A stretch of 7,986 nucleotides of DNA, taken from contig JAOAPW010000097.1 in the NCBI GenBank assembly GCA_025463105.1, forward strand, positions 1 to 7,986, read 5' to 3'. The stretch comes from Candidatus Acidiferrum typicum (GTDB lineage Bacteria; Acidobacteriota; Terriglobia; Acidiferrales; UBA7541). The notes below the pieces were generated by a model. It was not told the origin of the DNA, searched no databases, and saw only the letters and a list, made by a program, of their open reading frames with translations. This document shows positions 6,222-7,986 of this stretch, in pieces (positions within the stretch are counted from its first letter, which is position 1; each line of letters begins with the position of its first letter). The position numbers were made by a program, and so were the translations under genes.

Positions 6222-6650
6222 TTAATGCGTCCGGTACCGCTTGGCCATGATTATTTCCGCGCCGCCGCCCTGGCCGACCAGAACGTCAAATTCATCCATA
6301 AAGGCTCTCATCAACAAGACGCCTCGGCCGGTTTCCCCCAATACGTTCTCGTCCATCCTCGGATCGGGGACCTCTTCCAGCCGGAATCCGGTTCCCTGGT
6401 CCGCCACGCGGATCACCATTTTTTCGTGCGCCAGCTCGAAGACTACGTGAATTTTCTTTTCGCGCCGCTGTTCATTGCCATATTGATACGCGTTCATGAC
6501 GCTTTCATGCACTGCCAAACCGATTCTGTACTGATCGTCTTCGCTGAAACCCGCCGCTGCGGCCAGACGCACGCTCATCTCTTCCGCGAGAGCGATGCTG
6601 TCAAGCACGGTCTCCAAAATAACTTCAATTCGCTGAGGTTTTAAGGACAT
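6222..6650 (-). CDS. RsbW-like serine kinase / anti-sigma factor (HATPase_c_2)
   Basis: 142 residues, a stand-alone GHKL ATPase domain. The N box is HESVMNAYQYGN (48-59) with E49 and N53, the G1 box is DQGTG (84-88), and the G2 box includes GRG (108-110) followed by LLMRAFMD. These bind Mg-ATP and phosphorylate the STAS protein on serine while also sequestering a sigma factor or other partner. The downstream STAS gene, after 64 bases, is the natural substrate. The order kinase then antagonist is the reverse of the Bacillus rsbV-rsbW order. The start ATG 6650 has no strong Shine-Dalgarno site. It is transcribed divergently from the TauE permease across a 200-base gap. Confidence 0.92.
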   Translation of the reverse strand: MSLKPQRIEVILETVLDSIALAEEMSVRLAAAAGFSEDDQYRIGLAVHESVMNAYQYGNEQRREKKIHVVFELAHEKMVIRVADQGTGFRLEEVPDPRMDENVLGETGRGVLLMRAFMDEFDVLVGQGGGAEIIMAKRYRTH

Positions 6651-6682
6651 CCAGCCGTTTGGACCTGTTTAAAGAACGTGTA

Positions 6683-6712
6683 TGCGTAACATAGCGCCTT
6701 TGGGGAAGTCAA
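6683..6712 (-). promoter_or_regulatory. Weak promoter candidate for the kinase-STAS unit
   Basis: On the minus strand TTGACT (6712-6707) is a good -35 box, but the best spaced -10, TACGCA after 18 bases, is poor. It sits about 33 bases upstream of the kinase start, in the divergent gap with the permease gene. An alternative sigma factor could use another signal that I cannot recognise. Confidence 0.25.
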
Positions 6713-6850
6713 TCCCATGCAGATTCTAGCAGACTTGAGCCGCGGCGCGTTCAAGTAGGACTAACCGGACGTTTTTCCCGTTGAGAGATTCCTCGTAGTT
6801 GTAGCGCATTCCGGAGAAAAGAATGTTAAGTTCTACTGCTCGAATTCATC

Positions 6851-7597
6851 ATGGGTTCCTATCTACTGCTTGCCATCAGCGCATTTGCCGCCGGTCTCAT
6901 AAACTCCGTGGCCGGAGGCGGCTCATTCTTTACCTTCCCTGCGCTCGTGTTCACCGGAGTGCCATCGATTATCGCCAACGCGTCAAGCACCATGGCGCTG
7001 CTTCCCGGAATTCTTGCGAGCGCCTGGGCGTATCGGCACGATTTCAAGAAATCTCAGGATTTCCCGTTCGTGCCGATGCTAATCGTCAGCTTTGCGGGAG
7101 GCATTGCGGGCGCATTGCTGTTGCTCTACACGCCGCAGAGAGCCTTCGACGGAATGATTTCGTGGCTGATGCTGGGCTCGACGTTGTTGTTCACGTTTGG
7201 CCCGCGTCTATCGCCTATCCTCGCGCGAATCATACACATCGGGCCCGTTGCGCTGCTATGCATTCAGGCGCTCGTTTCCATTTACGGAGGGTATTTCGGA
7301 GGCGCCATCGGCATCCTGATGCTGGCGGCGTGGTCGCTGTTCGGTTTGAAGGACATCCACATGATGAACGCGAACAGGACGTTGCTAGGCGCGGCCATGA
7401 ACGGCGTCGCCGTTATCTTGTTCATCATTGCCGGAAAAATCTGGTGGCCGCAGACGCTGGTAATGCTTGTCGCGGCAGTCATCGGCGGATATGTCGGGGC
7501 ACACTATGCCAGGCGCGCAGACCCGCGCTACATTCGCGCCGCAGTCACGGTCATCAGCGCCGCGATCACGATCGCGTTTTTCCTGCGGCATCGGTAG
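6851..7597 (+). CDS. TauE/SafE family sulfite/organosulfonate-type permease
   Basis: 248 residues, mostly hydrophobic, with about seven to eight membrane segments. The N-terminal GLINSVAGGGSFFTFPAL (about 15-32) is the family signature loop, and a second repeat starts near the middle with YGGYFGGAIGILMLAAW, giving the duplicated layout of TauE/SafE. Members export sulfite, sulfoacetate or related small anions across the inner membrane; the substrate here cannot be read from sequence. The start ATG 6851 has no ribosome-binding site, while a good GGAG (6813-6816) serves ATG 6823 in a different frame, an oddity noted in the findings. The gene is convergent with cytochrome c copy B, with a REP hairpin between them. 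Confidence 0.9.
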   Translation: MGSYLLLAISAFAAGLINSVAGGGSFFTFPALVFTGVPSIIANASSTMALLPGILASAWAYRHDFKKSQDFPFVPMLIVSFAGGIAGALLLLYTPQRAFDGMISWLMLGSTLLFTFGPRLSPILARIIHIGPVALLCIQALVSIYGGYFGGAIGILMLAAWSLFGLKDIHMMNANRTLLGAAMNGVAVILFIIAGKIWWPQTLVMLVAAVIGGYVGAHYARRADPRYIRAAVTVISAAITIAFFLRHR

Positions 7598-7640
7598 CGC
7601 GAATAGTTCTTCTTATGACGTAGACAGATCTGGGGGTTTG

Positions 7641-7662
7641 GTAGCACAGGCTTCAGCCTGTG
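7641..7662 (+). repeat. REP-like hairpin, singlet
   Basis: GTAG head at 7641-7644, then the hairpin with arms CACAGGC / GCCTGTG and loop TTCA. It is the exact counterpart of the right element at 3682-3703, but no second element accompanies it. It lies between the convergent permease and cytochrome c copy B genes, a typical REP position. Confidence 0.75.
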
Positions 7663-7691
7663 TCACGAAAACCGTCAGTCTCTGTCAGTCT

Positions 7692-7986
7692 CTAATGATG
7701 GTGCTTTGCTGGAGCAGGTTTCCCGTCGTCAGAGACCCCCTCGTGTTCTTTTTCATCCTCGCGTTCCATCTCACCTACCGGATTGTAGTGCTCCATGTCC
7801 TTGATTTCCTCCGCGGTAAGTTTAGGCAGGTGGCGAATGAAAAGAACGAGTTGCCAACTGTCATCGTCCTGCACCAAATTAGGTTCGCCCCAGGCCGGCA
7901 TTCCAGTCAACGGCACGCCGTTGCGAATGATGTAATAGAGCTCGCCGTCGCTCAGATTCTGTGTCGCGGGCAAACGCATGTCAGGC
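7692..7986 (-). CDS. Cytochrome c (copy B), C-terminal part only
   Basis: The gene enters from the right edge; 97 codons plus the stop are visible, beginning PDMRLPATQNL. The protein is identical to copy A over this stretch except that AAT in the acidic tail is VSD. It keeps the GMPAWG methionine ligand region and the final three histidines. The haem-attachment CXXCH and the membrane anchor would lie outside the window, so intactness cannot be judged. Nearly all nucleotide changes outside the short block are silent, which indicates a functional, selected paralogue rather than a decaying fragment. By analogy with copy A, an outer-membrane barrel gene may lie upstream of it, beyond 7986; this is a guess. 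Confidence 0.88.
   Translation of the reverse strand, partial: PDMRLPATQNLSDGELYYIIRNGVPLTGMPAWGEPNLVQDDDSWQLVLFIRHLPKLTAEEIKDMEHYNPVGEMEREDEKEHEGVSDDGKPAPAKHHH

Larger units (their letters stand above)
7641..7986 (-). repeat. Inverted duplication, copy B
   Basis: Reverse-oriented partner of 3307-3703. Going out from the cytochrome stop codon, the copies match through the tandem 10-mers and TTTTCGT. Copy B then jumps straight to the hairpin, lacking 51 bases present in copy A. Similarity ends at 7641, the first base of GTAG; the flanks beyond (toward the permease gene) are unrelated to those of copy A. It continues past the window end. Confidence 0.9.

Noticed and set aside
6036..6644. 202-codon plus-strand frame opposite the kinase and STAS genes
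   Set aside because: It is antisense to two genes with intact signature motifs.
6823..7623. 266-codon open frame overlapping the permease gene, with a good ribosome site
   Set aside because: Its product is Arg/His/Cys-rich with no recognisable domain, as expected for an out-of-frame reading of a hydrophobic protein gene; the TauE/SafE frame is clearly the real one. Only the start signal is worth a check.
3307..7986. Inverted repeat as an assembly fold-back artefact
   Set aside because: The arms differ by silent third-position changes, a three-codon block and a 51-base indel, so they are separate sequences; read-level confirmation is still desirable.

Overview
The window looks like chromosomal DNA of a Gram-negative soil bacterium, most likely an acidobacterium. 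This rests on moderately high GC, an outer-membrane barrel protein, a PAL-like NHL protein, and dispersed GTAG-headed hairpins alongside a RAYT-type transposase. The taxonomic call is an inference from gene style; no rRNA, tRNA or CRISPR array was seen.

Layout. (1) 1-849 (+): 3' part of an NHL-repeat protein of the peptidyl-alpha-hydroxyglycine alpha-amidating lyase type. (2) 989-3601 (+): a co-oriented trio made of a small secreted Cys/Met-rich protein, an outer-membrane beta-barrel protein with a Met-rich N-terminus and a His-rich core, and a membrane-anchored mono-haem cytochrome c. This looks like an envelope metal (probably copper) module. (3) 3756-4478 (-): a YfgM-like membrane TPR protein. 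(4) 4586-5285: a pair of outward-facing GTAG hairpins followed 2 bases later by a REP-associated tyrosine transposase (RAYT, HUH family). (5) 5341-5547 (-): a cold-shock protein with a strong intrinsic terminator. (6) 5816-6650 (-): an RsbW-like kinase and a STAS antagonist, a partner-switch pair. (7) 6851-7597 (+): a TauE/SafE permease. (8) 7641-7986 (-): the 3' end of a second cytochrome c gene, almost identical to the first but on the opposite strand.

The most striking structure is the inverted duplication: 3307-3703 and 7641-7986 are near-identical copies in opposite orientation, flanking about 4 kb. Five of the base differences are silent third-position changes and one short block changes three codons. 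Two real, diverged paralogues therefore fit better than an assembly fold-back. On the 3' side, similarity stops exactly at the GTAG head of a REP-like hairpin in both copies. Copy A carries a hairpin doublet and copy B a singlet, differing by 51 bases between short ACRCAG repeats. With a RAYT gene and a second hairpin family between the copies, the window reads as a REP/RAYT-associated rearrangement around a metal/cytochrome module.

The other genes (TPR, cold shock, partner switch, permease) look like ordinary chromosomal genes. Their cooperation with the metal module is not supported by anything beyond proximity.
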